This document shows positions 38,700 to 48,099 of a stretch of 64,000 bases of DNA, piece after piece; the stretch's first letter is position 1, and every line of letters begins with the position of its first letter. The position numbers were made by a program, and so were the translations under genes. A model generated the notes under the pieces. The model worked only from the letters and a program-made list of their open reading frames with translations, had not been told where the DNA came from and ran no database searches. The stretch is from Paulinella micropora. Lineage: Eukaryota; Cercozoa; Imbricatea; Euglyphida; Paulinellidae. The stretch is taken from contig WBZZ01003655.1 in the NCBI GenBank assembly GCA_019918135.1, positions 182,232-246,231 on the forward strand, read 5' to 3'.

Positions 38700-40183
38700 T
38701 TAAACGACTGCCCCGACTATCAGTTGCGCCGAAGCTCGACGCCGTGGCTGTGTTACTTCTTCGAATTGCAGACGCCAGCCTTTGGGCAGTGTCACGTCGG
38801 GCCTGCGGTTGCCACGGTAGAGCAGCACGGCTTTTTGGCCTCTGGGCCTAGGCGGCAAATAGACTTTCTGCCAATCCAGCGCCGGGCATTCGTCAATTAG
38901 CAGCCGGACTTTGCCCTTTACCTGCAAGTCCGCGGGCAAATAAATTTCTGTAAGTTGTGCACAGTCCTTGATGTCCAAGGCCAAGGCGGCAAGTCTCCAG
39001 CGTGCGTCCGCGAAGGTAGTTATTTTTTTGAGCTGTGGCAAGCACTCTAGCTGTACAGCTGTGTTATACGTGTGTTCTAGCTCGGGGTAGGCTGCGGGCA
39101 GCCAGGCATAGAGGTTTAGCCAGCTAGCACTGGTTTTGTGCTCGCCGCCCTGCTCCAGAGCCCTTGGCAACGCGATCTCAGCCAGCCCAGTACAGTTTTT
39201 CATGTTCAGTACAATTAATTGCTTGGCCTGTATTTCTCGCGGCAGTTTTAGCTTGGAGAGCCCTCGTGCAATAAAGGCATTGTTACAAAGAATGAAGTCT
39301 GCCCTTCTGCAGCTAACCCGTGCGGGCAGCGAGACTCGCTTTAGTTGGGAGCAATTATGCAAAGAGAAAAAAAACTTTGTATCGGCCGAGACTCCGACGA
39401 GCGCGGTATCTTCTTGTTCCAGTGTAATTCTTGGCCTGGCACACTGTGATATCTCGTAGTCGGTGTTCATCTGGGCAATGATGTTTAGATCCAGTTTTGT
39501 TCCTAAGCCCTGGATTTTTAAGCCGACGGGCCAGACGTTGCTGGCATTGCAGAGGCTGACCGACCTCAACCCCGGCAGGTTCTCTAAGCAGATCGTGCAT
39601 GGCCAGTCGAGCGCGTCGAAGTAGTCAACGCCGCTATCACGCGGGCGCTGACTCAAGCCAAATCGTTGTAGCGCTGGACAATCCCTTATTTTCAAGGTCG
39701 CGTCTTTCATCTGCAGGAATTTGATTCGGTACAAATTCAGCTCTCGGGCCTGGCACTCGCTGATGATAAATTCCTGTCCATCGAACAGCTTGATGTCTAG
39801 CCAGTGCAGGCACAAGTGTCCCTTCGGGGGGCCCAAACTGACCGCAGACTGCAAGTGTTTTTCGTCTGCTTTAGTCAGCGTCAGTAGGTCCGTGCCGTCT
39901 TTTTCGTTCTTGGCGATAACCAGTCGTTTCAGGCGCCGTACATGCGCTTGTTAAGTTCCTGACACCATCCCTCTTCGTCCTCAAAAAACTCTTGTTTGAA
40001 TTCTTCAACGGGTTCGTCAGGGTTTTGGTAAAACCGCCACAGCAAGTAACTAGCGAGCAAGAGGGTGCGCAGGTTCCTCTGTGCGTCATCGGGAGGGCAA
40101 CTGGTTCTGGACAAAGCAGCAAGCCTGGCTTCAGGCAGAATGTAAGACTCCAGTACGTCGTAGGGCAACGCTTGGAAACTCAT
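38700..40183 (-). pseudogene. F-box-like N-terminus plus BspA/LRR_5-type repeats, frame change
   Basis: The ATG at 40183 gives MSFQALPYDVLESYILPEAR, an F-box-like start, then LLLASYLLWRFYQNPDEP and a stop at 39931-39929. The next frame (from about 39935, open through 39854) runs to 38700 with at least eight irregular repeats of the C..L..I.LP type (CSQLKRVSLPARVSC, CTGLAEIALPRA, CAQLTEIYLPADLQVKGKVR). The repeat style resembles BspA-like LRR_5 and differs from the AMN1-type repeats of the 7030 family. The gene at 49364 has the same order and the same kind of frame change after its N-terminal piece. A frameshift is the simplest explanation; an intron between the F-box-like and repeat parts is possible. 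The stop faces the Sel1 fragment across a shared TTAATAA palindrome. Confidence 0.6.
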
Positions 40184-41319
40184 GTGATCTTTGCAGGCAA
40201 TGCTGCTTGAACTTGCCTATCGACAACTCGCCTCTCTATAAATAACAGGTGCCAACCTCCCCCTTTCCCTTGGCCGCAGAACGTACTCGGACTAAGCAAA
40301 GCAGGGGCCAAGAAAGAGAGAGGAAGGGGGGAGGGGAGAGGGGGGGGGGGGAGGTTTTTGAGCGCAGGCCAGGTTTTGTAATACTTTGTCGGGTTTTAAT
40401 TCAGCGTAAACTTTTTTCTGCACTTTCTTGGCGCGCCCCCCCTCCCTCTCCCTCTCTTAGTTTTCAGTGCCAAGTGTAAGACTTTGTCGAGCTTTTAATT
40501 AAAAAAATTCTTTTTTTTTGTATTTTTCCGCGGGGCGTGATATGATCAAAATTTGGGCGTGATATGACTAAGAAAGGCAGTTCCGTCGGAAAACTCGGGG
40601 GGGCATTGCCTTTTTCGGCCGTATCACGCGCCCCAGGCAAAACAGCAAGATTTTGCGCCAAATTTGGCTGGGGCCGCTCCGGTCTCATTCCGCGGGGTAA
40701 CATAAATCAAATGTTTTCCCGCGAAAAAAAAACCGCGCACTAGATTTTTTTTGGCGCAAATGACAAGTTTTTTCATGTCCCCCCTCCCCTCCCCCTCCCC
40801 CCCGAAGAGAGAGCGGGGAGAGAGGAGGGAGCGGGGCGAGAAGAGGGAGCGGGGAGAGAAGGGGAGCAGGGGAAAGAACTGGAAGGGGGAAGAGAATGGG
40901 GGGGGGCGCCCCCCCCCTCCCTCTCCCCTTCCCTTCCTCTCCCCCTTCCCCGGCGCCTTTCTCATACATTCCTTGGCGAACACTCTGTTTTTTCTCTTTC
41001 CCGCTTCTCGAATGAAATTTGTCGCCAAATTGCCTTTGTGTGTGTTTCCCCGGGAAAACTACCGCCCCCCCCCCCTTTCACCAGAGCGCCTTCCGGCTGG
41101 GCCGGCTCTGCCCCCCGCCCTTCTGAGCCCTGGGGGCTCCCAGAAAAATTTCTTTCATTTTTGATCCTTTTCACCCCGCACCGGGGGGGCTGGCTTTGTC
41201 GAGCTTTAATTCAGCATATTCTACAAATTCTTGGCGCCCCTTCCCCTCCATCGCTCGCGATTCTCAGAGGAAGGACTAAGACAATTCATGCTTCTTCCTA
41301 TCCCGGTTTTCTACTTGCC
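40184..41319. repeat. RepA and complete RepF copy
   Basis: 40184-40375 is a short unique 5' flank with a G-run. Plus RepA copies follow at about 40380-40430 and 40455-40515, then RepF at about 40520-41110: the GTGATATGAC...GCCGTATCAC inverted repeat, a CCGCGAAAAAAAAACCGCG piece, an A/G tract, a G-run/C-run palindrome at about 40900-40917, CTTGGCGAACACTCTG, a TTTGTCGCCAAAT motif and GGCTGGGCCGGC. 40386-40600 is nearly identical to 46772-46988. Confidence 0.85.
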
Positions 41320-41541
41320 CTACAAGTGCCTAGAGTACAAAAGCCGCAAGCAGGCCCGGTAATTCTTTAATAAGGGGCGTACGTCTACAGAAAAAGCGCG
41401 GGGCTGAGAAACGCTAGCTTTTTTTTGCAGGCGCTGGCCGGGCTTGTGCCGGAGGTACATCTTTTGTGATAATAAGGCGCCCAGTAACAGCCTTTGTCGT
41501 TTGCGGGCGTTTTCCTGTCGCAGGGCCTTTCGGTCGGGCAC
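41320..41541 (-). CDS. Small basic hypothetical protein
   Basis: A 73-residue frame rich in Arg, Lys and Leu: ALRQENARKRQRLLLGALLS, KMYLRHKPGQRLQKKASVSQ, then RPLLKNYRACLRLLYSRHL. It begins with GTG and no upstream ATG is available, so it may be a C-terminal remnant. The sequence is unique in the window, between RepF and an A/T-rich stretch with two TTTTAATAAAA signals. No family is recognised. Confidence 0.35.
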   Translation of the reverse strand: MPDRKALRQENARKRQRLLLGALLSQKMYLRHKPGQRLQKKASVSQPRAFSVDVRPLLKNYRACLRLLYSRHL

Positions 41542-43073
41542 GTTGGGGGCTTATACTTGTGTGCCCTTAAAACAAAAATTTTTAAAGCTTAATAAAATTT
41601 TTTCACACTTGGTGCTAAAAACTAGTTTTAATAAAAGTGGAAAAGGGAAGGGTGTGCTCCTCTCTTTTTTTCCTTCTCACCCGCCACCCTTTTTCCTGAC
41701 CTTATCCCTTCACCCCCCTCCTACCTCCTCGCTTGCTCTCTCCTGGAGCAAAAATAAGTAAACTTTTTTTTGAAGCCCATAAGGGGGGGGGCGCCCCCCC
41801 TCTTTTCTTTTTTTCTTCCCTCTCCCTGAGCCCCCTGAGCCCGGGGGGCTCAATGAGCCGGGGAGGGGAAGAGGGAAGGGTGAATGGCGCAGAAGCTACA
41901 AACAAAAATAAATACATACAACGCCTCCACTAAGCCAACCCGCCCCTTCCATGCCCCTTCCCTCTCCCTCTCTAGTCCTCAGTGCCAAGATTACAACTTT
42001 GTCAAGGATTCTTTTATTAAAATTGTTTTTGTACATTCTTAGCGCGCCCCCACTCCCATGCTTCCCTCTTCCTCTCCTAGCTTTCAGCGCAAAGTGTAAG
42101 ACCGTCGAGTTTTAATAAAAAAGGTTTTTTTTTTACCTTCTTGGCGCCCCCCTACCCTCCGCCCCTTCCCTCTCCCGCTCCCCCGTTCTAATATGGGAAG
42201 CAATGCGGATCGTGTTTTGCCCACCCCTTCCCATTCCTTCCCTTAGTTTTCAGTGTCAAGTGTAAGACTTTGTCGATCTTTAATTCAGCGTATTTTACAC
42301 TTTTTTGGCGCGCTCTGCTTCCCTTTCCCGCTCCCTGCTCTCAGATGGGGGATGGAGGGGGGGAGCAAAGACAGATCGTGCTCTCCGTCTCTTGGTTCTC
42401 AGTGCCAAAATTAAAACTTTGTCAGGGATTTCTTTACTAATTCTTTCTTGTACATTCTTCGCGCGCCCCTACCCTTCCCCTTCCCTCTCCCACTCACTGT
42501 CTTCTGACTAGCGAGGGCTAAAAGGAAGGCTCGGGGGGGGGGGTGCCCCCCCCTTCTTTTTTCTTCCTCCCTCCCTCTGAGCCCCCTGAGCCCGGGGGGC
42601 TCAAAGAACAGGGGAAGGGCAAGGGGGGAGGGGAAGAGCGCAGAAGCTACAAAAAAAATGCATGAAACGCCTCAACTAAGCCCTCCCCCATGCCGGGCGC
42701 CCCCCCCCCTTTCCATTCCGCTTCCTTGCCCCTTCCCTCTCCCGCTCTCTGTTCTCAGACGGGGGGGGAGGAAGGCAGATCGTGCTTCTCCCCTCCCATA
42801 TCCCTTCGCTCTCCCTCTCTTAGTTCTCAGTGCCAAGATTAAAATTTTGTCAGGGATTTTTATTAATTCTTTCTTGTACACCGGCGAAGCGCGCCCCTAC
42901 CCCTTCCCTCTCTTGCCCCCCTCGACGGGGAGGATTGGTGCGCCCCCTTTTTCCCCCTTCCCCCTCTCTCCTTTAAATTTGTTTTGTGCCTCTCTTCCCC
43001 TCTACCGGCCGCCTAGAAACAGCCGAAAAAAAAGTGTTGCTGGCCAGGAAAAAAAAAGCATAGAGTCAGAAAG
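41542..43073. repeat. Plus-type repeat mosaic; left part of a segmental duplication
   Basis: A/T-rich stretch with TTAATAAAATTTT, a RepG end (AAAAATAAGTAAAC at about 41750), RepC at 41785-41935, RepA at about 41975-42045, 42070-42145, 42245-42310, 42395-42465 and 42825-42890, RepB boxes at about 42340 and 42755, RepC at 42530-42710. From about 42255 on, the sequence is repeated at about 50830-51520. Confidence 0.75.
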
Positions 43074-43930
43074 ATGGGGAGTGCACCATCTACTACCGAC
43101 GACGCTAGCAATGCAGAGGAGGCCGCCCGCAAGAATTCTCGGCGGGCGGAAGTGCGCACAGAACTTCGGATCGACTTGACTCGCGACAGGCACGGAGCCG
43201 ACGGCTGGTTGCGACTGAAGCTGAGCCCCGCGGAAGTGCTGAGCGGCAGCGCCTTTGTGTTGGGCGCCGGGTGCTTCAGGGCCCGCCTTGTTCTGCCGAG
43301 CGCGGTGGATCCGACCTGTCGGCCATCCTAGCCCCGAGCCTGCGGCTGGAGCTGCTGCCAAGGCAGGGGGATGGGCGCGACCAGGAGTTGGCGTTACTGC
43401 GCTTCGAGACGTCCAGGCTTGCCTGTGTAGTGCGGAAGTTGAGCACGCCGCGCCTGCTGCCCATCGAAGCAAACGAGCTCGCCCGCTGGGGGCACAGCGG
43501 CACAGGGGTTGCCTGTCGCAGGGTGGGGCCGCTGTGCATGTTGGAGGGACACGTGGTCTTTGACAAAGACTTGCTGCGTTTCGAGGATGTCAAGGACCTC
43601 CCAAAAGAGAATAATAACTACACAAAAATAGGAGCTTTCTGCACTCTGCTGGAGCTGCCTTTGGCGTGGCGCCCAGCGCAGGTTGTAACGTACCCCTTTC
43701 CTCCGGGAACCTTCTTTCCACTTCATCTCAGTAACGTTGCAATACGACAAGAAAGTCTTGAAGTAGGCACGGACGGGCGGGTTCGCTTGTGCGTCACCTG
43801 CGATAACGTTACACCTAAGCAGCTAAGTCAGGGCAACTTTGTGCCAAGGTCGTTTCGGGACGAGGACAACAATATCTGGAGAATGTCGCCCACGCTTGAC
43901 CTCGGTGTGTTGCGTTGGTTCATGACCTAA
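43074..43930 (+). pseudogene. MGxxPS tail-fibre-like gene with inserted domain, frameshifted
   Basis: The ATG at 43074 gives MGSAPSTTDDASNAEEAARK, then a beta-rich domain (EVRTELRIDLTRDRHGADGW, GAGCFRARLVLPSAV) not present in the 8774 protein, and stops at 43331. The overlapping next frame continues with ALLRFETSRLACVVRKL, NELARWGHSGTGVACRRVG, FCTLLELPLAWRPAQVVTYP, GTDGRVRLCVTC and LDLGVLRWFMT to 43930, matching the 8774 protein. The switch lies near 43295-43330, and the copy at 51525 carries the same switch, so it predates the duplication. Either a pseudogene was copied or the junction is bridged by frameshifting or splicing. The hairpin at 43938-43962 lies eight bases past the stop. A role as an attachment or surface protein is inference. 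Confidence 0.6.
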
Positions 43931-43937
43931 AAGATCT

Positions 43938-43962
43938 GCTCGTAGCAGCAGCTGCTACGAGC
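43938..43962. terminator. Perfect palindromic hairpin right after the stop
   Basis: GCTCGTAGCAGC, one base, GCTGCTACGAGC; eight bases after the stop of the 43074 locus. A strong candidate transcript-end signal. Confidence 0.6.
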
Positions 43963-44592
43963 AAAACAGTCTTGAATACTTTGTTAATCACTTTCGAGTG
44001 TCGATCTTTTAATTCAAAAAATTCTCTTTTTTTTTTGTACTTTTCCGCGGGGCGAGAAGAGGGAGCGGGGAGAGAAGGGGAAGCAGGGGAAAGAAATGGA
44101 AAGGGGAAGATAGGGGGGGGGGGCGCCCCCCCCCCTTCTCTGCTTTAAATTTATCCTGTGCTTCCCCTCCCCTTCTACCCCCCTCCCCGTCTCCCTGAGC
44201 CCGGGCGCTCAAAGAGCAGGGCAGAACTCGAAACCGGCCGCCTAGGAGAGACCCTCTCCCACTCATAGTTTTCGGTTCCAAGTGTAAGACTTTGTCGAGC
44301 TTTTAATTAAAAAAATTCTCTTTTTTTGTACTATCCCGCGGGGCGTGATATGGTCAAATTTTGGACTTGATATGGCTAAAAAAGGCAGTTCCGTCGAAAA
44401 ACCCGGAAGCATTGCCTTTTTCGGCCGTATCACGCGCCCAGGCAAAAAAGCAAGATCTTGCGCCAAATGAACGGGCCGCTCCGGCCTCATTCCGCGGGGT
44501 AACATAAATCAAATGTTTTCCCGCGGAAGAAAAACCGCGCACTAAATTTTTTCTTTGCGCAAATGACAAGTTTTTTTATGTCCCCCCTCCCC

Positions 44593-44634
<42 letters not shown>

Positions 44635-45010
44635 AAGAGAGAGCGGGGCGAGAGGAGGGAGCGGGGCGAGAAGAGGGAGCGGGGCGAGAAGAGGGAGCGG
44701 GGCGAGAGGAGAGAGCGGGGAGAGAAGGGGGAGCAGGGGAAAGAACTGGAAAAGAGAAGAGAAGGGGGGGGGGCGCCCCCCCTCCCTCCCCCCTTCTCTT
44801 CTTCTCCCCCTTCTTTTCCCCCTCCCCCCTCCTTCCCCGGCGCCTTTCTCATACATTCCTTGGCGAACACTCTGTTTTTTCTCTTTCCCGCTTCTCGAAT
44901 GAAATTTGTCGCCAAATTGCCTTTGTGTGTGTTTCCCCGGAAAAACTACCACTCCCCCCCCTTTCACCAGAGCACCTTCCGGCTGGGCCGGCTCTGCCCC
45001 CTTCCCTCTC
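43963..45010. repeat. RepF copies with 40-base C-run
   Basis: A partial RepF at about 44035-44130 (purine tract plus G/C palindrome), RepC-like sequence, RepA at 44265-44325, then a full RepF at about 44333-45000. In this copy the usual C-tract is a run of 40 C at 44594-44633, followed by about seven GAGCGGGGCGAGA-type units. Confidence 0.85.
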
Positions 45011-45917
45011 CTAGTTCTCAGTGTCAAATGTAAGACTTTGTCGAGCTTTAATTCAGCGTATTTTACTCTTTCTTTTCCTCTTAGTTCTCAGTGCCAAGAT
45101 TACAACCTTGTCAGGATTTTATTAATTTTTTTTGTACATTCTTAGCGCGCACCTACCCTCCCCCTTCTCTTTCTTACTTTCTGTTCTCAGACGGGGGACT
45201 AGACAATTCGTGCGCGGCGGACGCTGGACATTGGGATCTGGTTGAGCGAGCGGCCCGCCAACACCCCCCTTCTCCTCCCTCCCCTGAGCCCCCCCCCCCT
45301 CCCTGTCCAAGTTCCAAGTGTAAGACCGTCAAGCTTTCATTAAAAAATCTTTTTCGCACTTTCTTGGCGCCCCCCCCCCTCTCCTTCAAATTTGTCTTGT
45401 GCCTCCCTTCCTCTCTATCCCCCCCTTCCCCCCGACCCCCTGAGCCCGGGGGGCTCAAAGACCAGGGGGCAGAGCTGAACACAAAACTAATAAGATGCCA
45501 CTGAGTTCATGGCGGGGCGCCCCCCCCCCCTGCAGGCAAAGATTCTTTCTGCCACCCTCCCCTCTCACACCCCCTGAGCCCAGGGGGCTCAAGGAGCAGG
45601 GGAGGGAAAGGGGAGGGCTCAGATGGGGGCAATGACAGATCGTGTTTCCTTTTTCCTTAGTTCTCAGTGCCAAGATTAAACCTTTGTCAGGGATTTTTTT
45701 AGTATTATTTCTTTGTACATTCCTAGCGCGCCCGTCCCCTGCCTCTTCCCTCTCCCTCTCCTAGTCCTCAGTGCCCAAGTGTAAGAACGTCAAGATTTAA
45801 TTAAAAAAATTTCGTTTTGTACTTTCTTGTCCCTCCCCCTCCCTTTGCTCTCCCGTCCCCTGTTCTTAGACAGGGCGCCCCCTGAGCTTTTAATTAAAAA
45901 AATTCTCTTTTTTTTGT
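45011..45917. repeat. Plus-type RepA/RepB/RepC mosaic
   Basis: RepA at about 45010-45075, 45083-45150, 45315-45370, 45655-45735 and 45770-45830; RepB at 45185; RepC stems at about 45435-45460 and 45575-45595. 45205-45265 is a short unique insertion. No gene. Confidence 0.75.
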
Positions 45918-46735
45918 ACTGTCCCGCGGGGCGTGATATGGTCAAACCTTGGACGTGATATGACCGAAAAAGGCAGTTCGCTCTGAAAACTCGGAAGCAT
46001 TGCCTTTTTCGACCGTATCACGCGCATCAGGCAAAACAGCAAGATTTTGCGCCAAGTAAACGGGCCGCTCCGGCTTCATTCCGCGGGGGTAACATAATCA
46101 AATGTTTTCCCGCGGAAAAAAAAACCGCGCACTAAATTTTTTTTTGTTGCGCAAATGACAAGTTTTTTCATGTTCCCCCTCCCGAAGAGGGAGCGGGGAG
46201 AGAAGAGGGAGCGGGGCGAGAAGAGGGAGCGGGGAGAGAAGGGAGAGCGGGGAGAGAAGGGGAAGCAGGGGAAAGAAATGGAAAAGGGAAGAAAAGGGGG
46301 GGGGGCGCCCCCCCCCTCCCCATCCCCGGCGCCTTTCTCATACATTCCTTGGCGAACTGGACTTTTTCTCTTTACCGTTTCGTGAATGAAATTTGTCGTC
46401 AAATTGTCTTATGTGTGTTTCCCCGGAGAAACTACCGCCCCCCCTTTTCTAGAACGTGGGGCCGGCCGGTATCGACGACCACGTTGTGGCTGGACGAGAA
46501 GAGCTCTGTCTTCTTCGTAATACACGTTCACAAATCGCACGATAGCTGGACGCCGCAATTTTGCCAGCATTAAGCAAAAGATTGGATAGTTCTTTACCCC
46601 GCGGCTTGGGTGTCGGTGCCTGCTGCAATAAAATCTCTGTCAACGCCACCTCCACCTTGAGGGGCGCAGCTGGCGGCAGAGTTTCGACACGCGTCGTCGC
46701 CAGAGCGCCCTCCGGCTGGGCCGGCTCTGCCCCCT
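45918..46735. repeat. RepF copy interrupted by a gene fragment
   Basis: RepF runs from 45918 to about 46446, is interrupted by the non-repeat fragment at 46449-46698, and resumes at about 46699 with its normal ending (AGAGCGCCCTCCGGCTGGGC). The inverted-repeat arms are at about 45953-45973 and 46001-46022. Confidence 0.8.
46449..46698 (-). pseudogene. Gene fragment carried inside RepF
   Basis: The minus strand encodes about 80 protein-like residues (RVETLPPAAPLKVEVALTEI, LSNLLLNAGKIAASSYRAIC, then VLRRRQSSSRPATTW) that start and stop with the insertion. Bases 46450-46497 are repeated at about 54059-54106, where they are also embedded in a RepF copy but at another point. The origin gene is not in the window. 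Confidence 0.5.
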
Positions 46736-47019
46736 TCCCTTTCCCCCTCCTAGTTCTCAGTGTCAAGTGTAAGGCTTTGTCGGGTTTTAATTCAGCGTAA
46801 ACTTTTTTCTGCACTTTCTTGGCGCGCCCCCCCTCCCTCTCCCTCTCTTAGTTTTCAGTGCCAAGTGTAAGACTTTGTCGAGCTTTTAATTAAAAAAATT
46901 CTTTTTTTTTGTATTTTTCCGCGGGGCGTGATATGATCAAAATTTGGGCGTGATATGACTAAGAAAGGCAGTTCCGTCGGAAAACTCGGAAGCATTGCCT
47001 TTTCGGCTTCATCTTGCTA
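46736..47019. repeat. RepA and RepF front part
   Basis: RepA at about 46745-46820 and 46850-46905, then the first 110 or so bases of RepF, broken off at about 47008 where the kinase gene begins. 46772-46988 repeats 40386-40600 almost exactly. Confidence 0.8.
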
Positions 47020-47703
47020 TTAATATAAGCCCAACTCTCGCTGACTGTACGAGGGTGGCAGACGTAGCCTGGCACAAGCGGAGGCGGCCCGCGCTAACAC
47101 TGCGCTGAATCCGCGCGGGTCTGTCGTTTTCGCTAGCAGCTCAAGGACCACGTGCGGAGGAAGGAGGTATTCCGTCTCGTAGGCGGCCGTGCTTGGATCA
47201 ATTCCGAGTATATGCAGGTGTTGACTGGGGAACAGTAGTTCGTCGAGGTCGGACAGCCTATCGCGTACACCACCTTGTGGGTAAACCTTTTGCAGCACCA
47301 GCGGCAGGCCGGTCCTAAACGTCAGGCTTGCTAGCGCTAGGTAATCTCGAAAGGTACTGTCGGCACAGGCGGGCTTGGCTGTGTCATAATCAATAAGGGT
47401 CACGGTGTCCGCTTGTACTAGAATATTATGGGCATGGATATCTCCGTGCGTGAAACCGGCCGCGTGCATTGCGGACACGATACGTTCTAGTAGCACGAGG
47501 ATCTGCGGCAGGCGCGCTACGGCGGAGGTCTGGCAGAGCTTGTACAGTGTGTCGCCTTGCGCCCTGGGCCACAGAGTTTGTAAGATCAGCAACGAATCTG
47601 CGCGTTTTTGCCAGTGTTCCTTATACTTCTTGTCGACCGGCTCAGGCATCAAGCTGGGAACGGTGCGGCGGGCTCGTAGGAACCCGTACCGCAGCAAGCC
47701 CAA
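47020..47703 (-). CDS. Kinase-like protein lacking a recognisable N-lobe
   Basis: 227 residues, read from a TTG at 47703; the first ATG in frame is at 47649 (MPEPVDKKYKEHW). Residues about 85-110 hold FTHGDIHAHNILV, the catalytic HGDxHxxN loop, followed by VTLIDYDTAKP, where DYD stands in place of DFG. The C-lobe continues with FRDYLALASL. The Gly-rich loop and the lysine of the N-lobe are not visible; the frame meets a C-run (about 47737-47752) and repeats where they should be. So it is either a 5'-truncated kinase or a pseudokinase-like remnant of the Kdo/lipopolysaccharide-kinase or APH-type fold common in giant viruses. It lies between two RepF copies (46895-47008 and 48100-48565). Confidence 0.6.
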   Translation of the reverse strand: MGLLRYGFLRARRTVPSLMPEPVDKKYKEHWQKRADSLLILQTLWPRAQGDTLYKLCQTSAVARLPQILVLLERIVSAMHAAGFTHGDIHAHNILVQADTVTLIDYDTAKPACADSTFRDYLALASLTFRTGLPLVLQKVYPQGGVRDRLSDLDELLFPSQHLHILGIDPSTAAYETEYLLPPHVVLELLAKTTDPRGFSAVLARAASACARLRLPPSYSQRELGLY

Positions 47704-48099
47704 GACGCCGCGCCCGGGGGGCAGGCCCCCCGCGCCCCCCCCCCCCCCCTCTCCCTTCCTTCTTTACCTTCAGGCCGCGCAAGCGGCCTGCGCGTCACCT
47801 CAAGACAACATTGCACAATTGCCAGCGCGTAATGCCTGGTGGCTCGGCAGGGCACCTTGTCTGTGCAACCCCCCGCCCAGAGTATTTCCTTGTCTTTTGT
47901 TTGCTTCTATTGGGAGCAGAGAGATTGTGTTTCTGCCTTCTTCTCGGCACGGAAGAACCAACCGGGATCTAGCCTTATTGATTTCTGCCCGCGAGGCACC
48001 TTGAAAGACTCCGGGAGGGAGGGGCGGGGGGGGGGGGCGGCGCGGGAGAGACACACCTGCAAGCACAGGCTGTCGGGGGGGACACAAAACTCTTCCTCT
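47704..48099. other. 5' flank of the kinase gene
   Basis: C-run, an 8-bp stem hairpin with a GCAA loop at 47771-47790, then unique sequence with short frames on both strands (for example ATRHYALAIVQCCLEVTRR on minus at about 47850-47790), which may be a displaced part of the kinase gene. A G-run at about 48026-48037 precedes RepF. Confidence 0.4.

Noticed and set aside
47800..48087. LLPIEAN match to the tail-fibre-like family on the minus strand near 47.9 kb
   Set aside because: The similarity is limited to seven or eight residues with no flanking match; probably chance.
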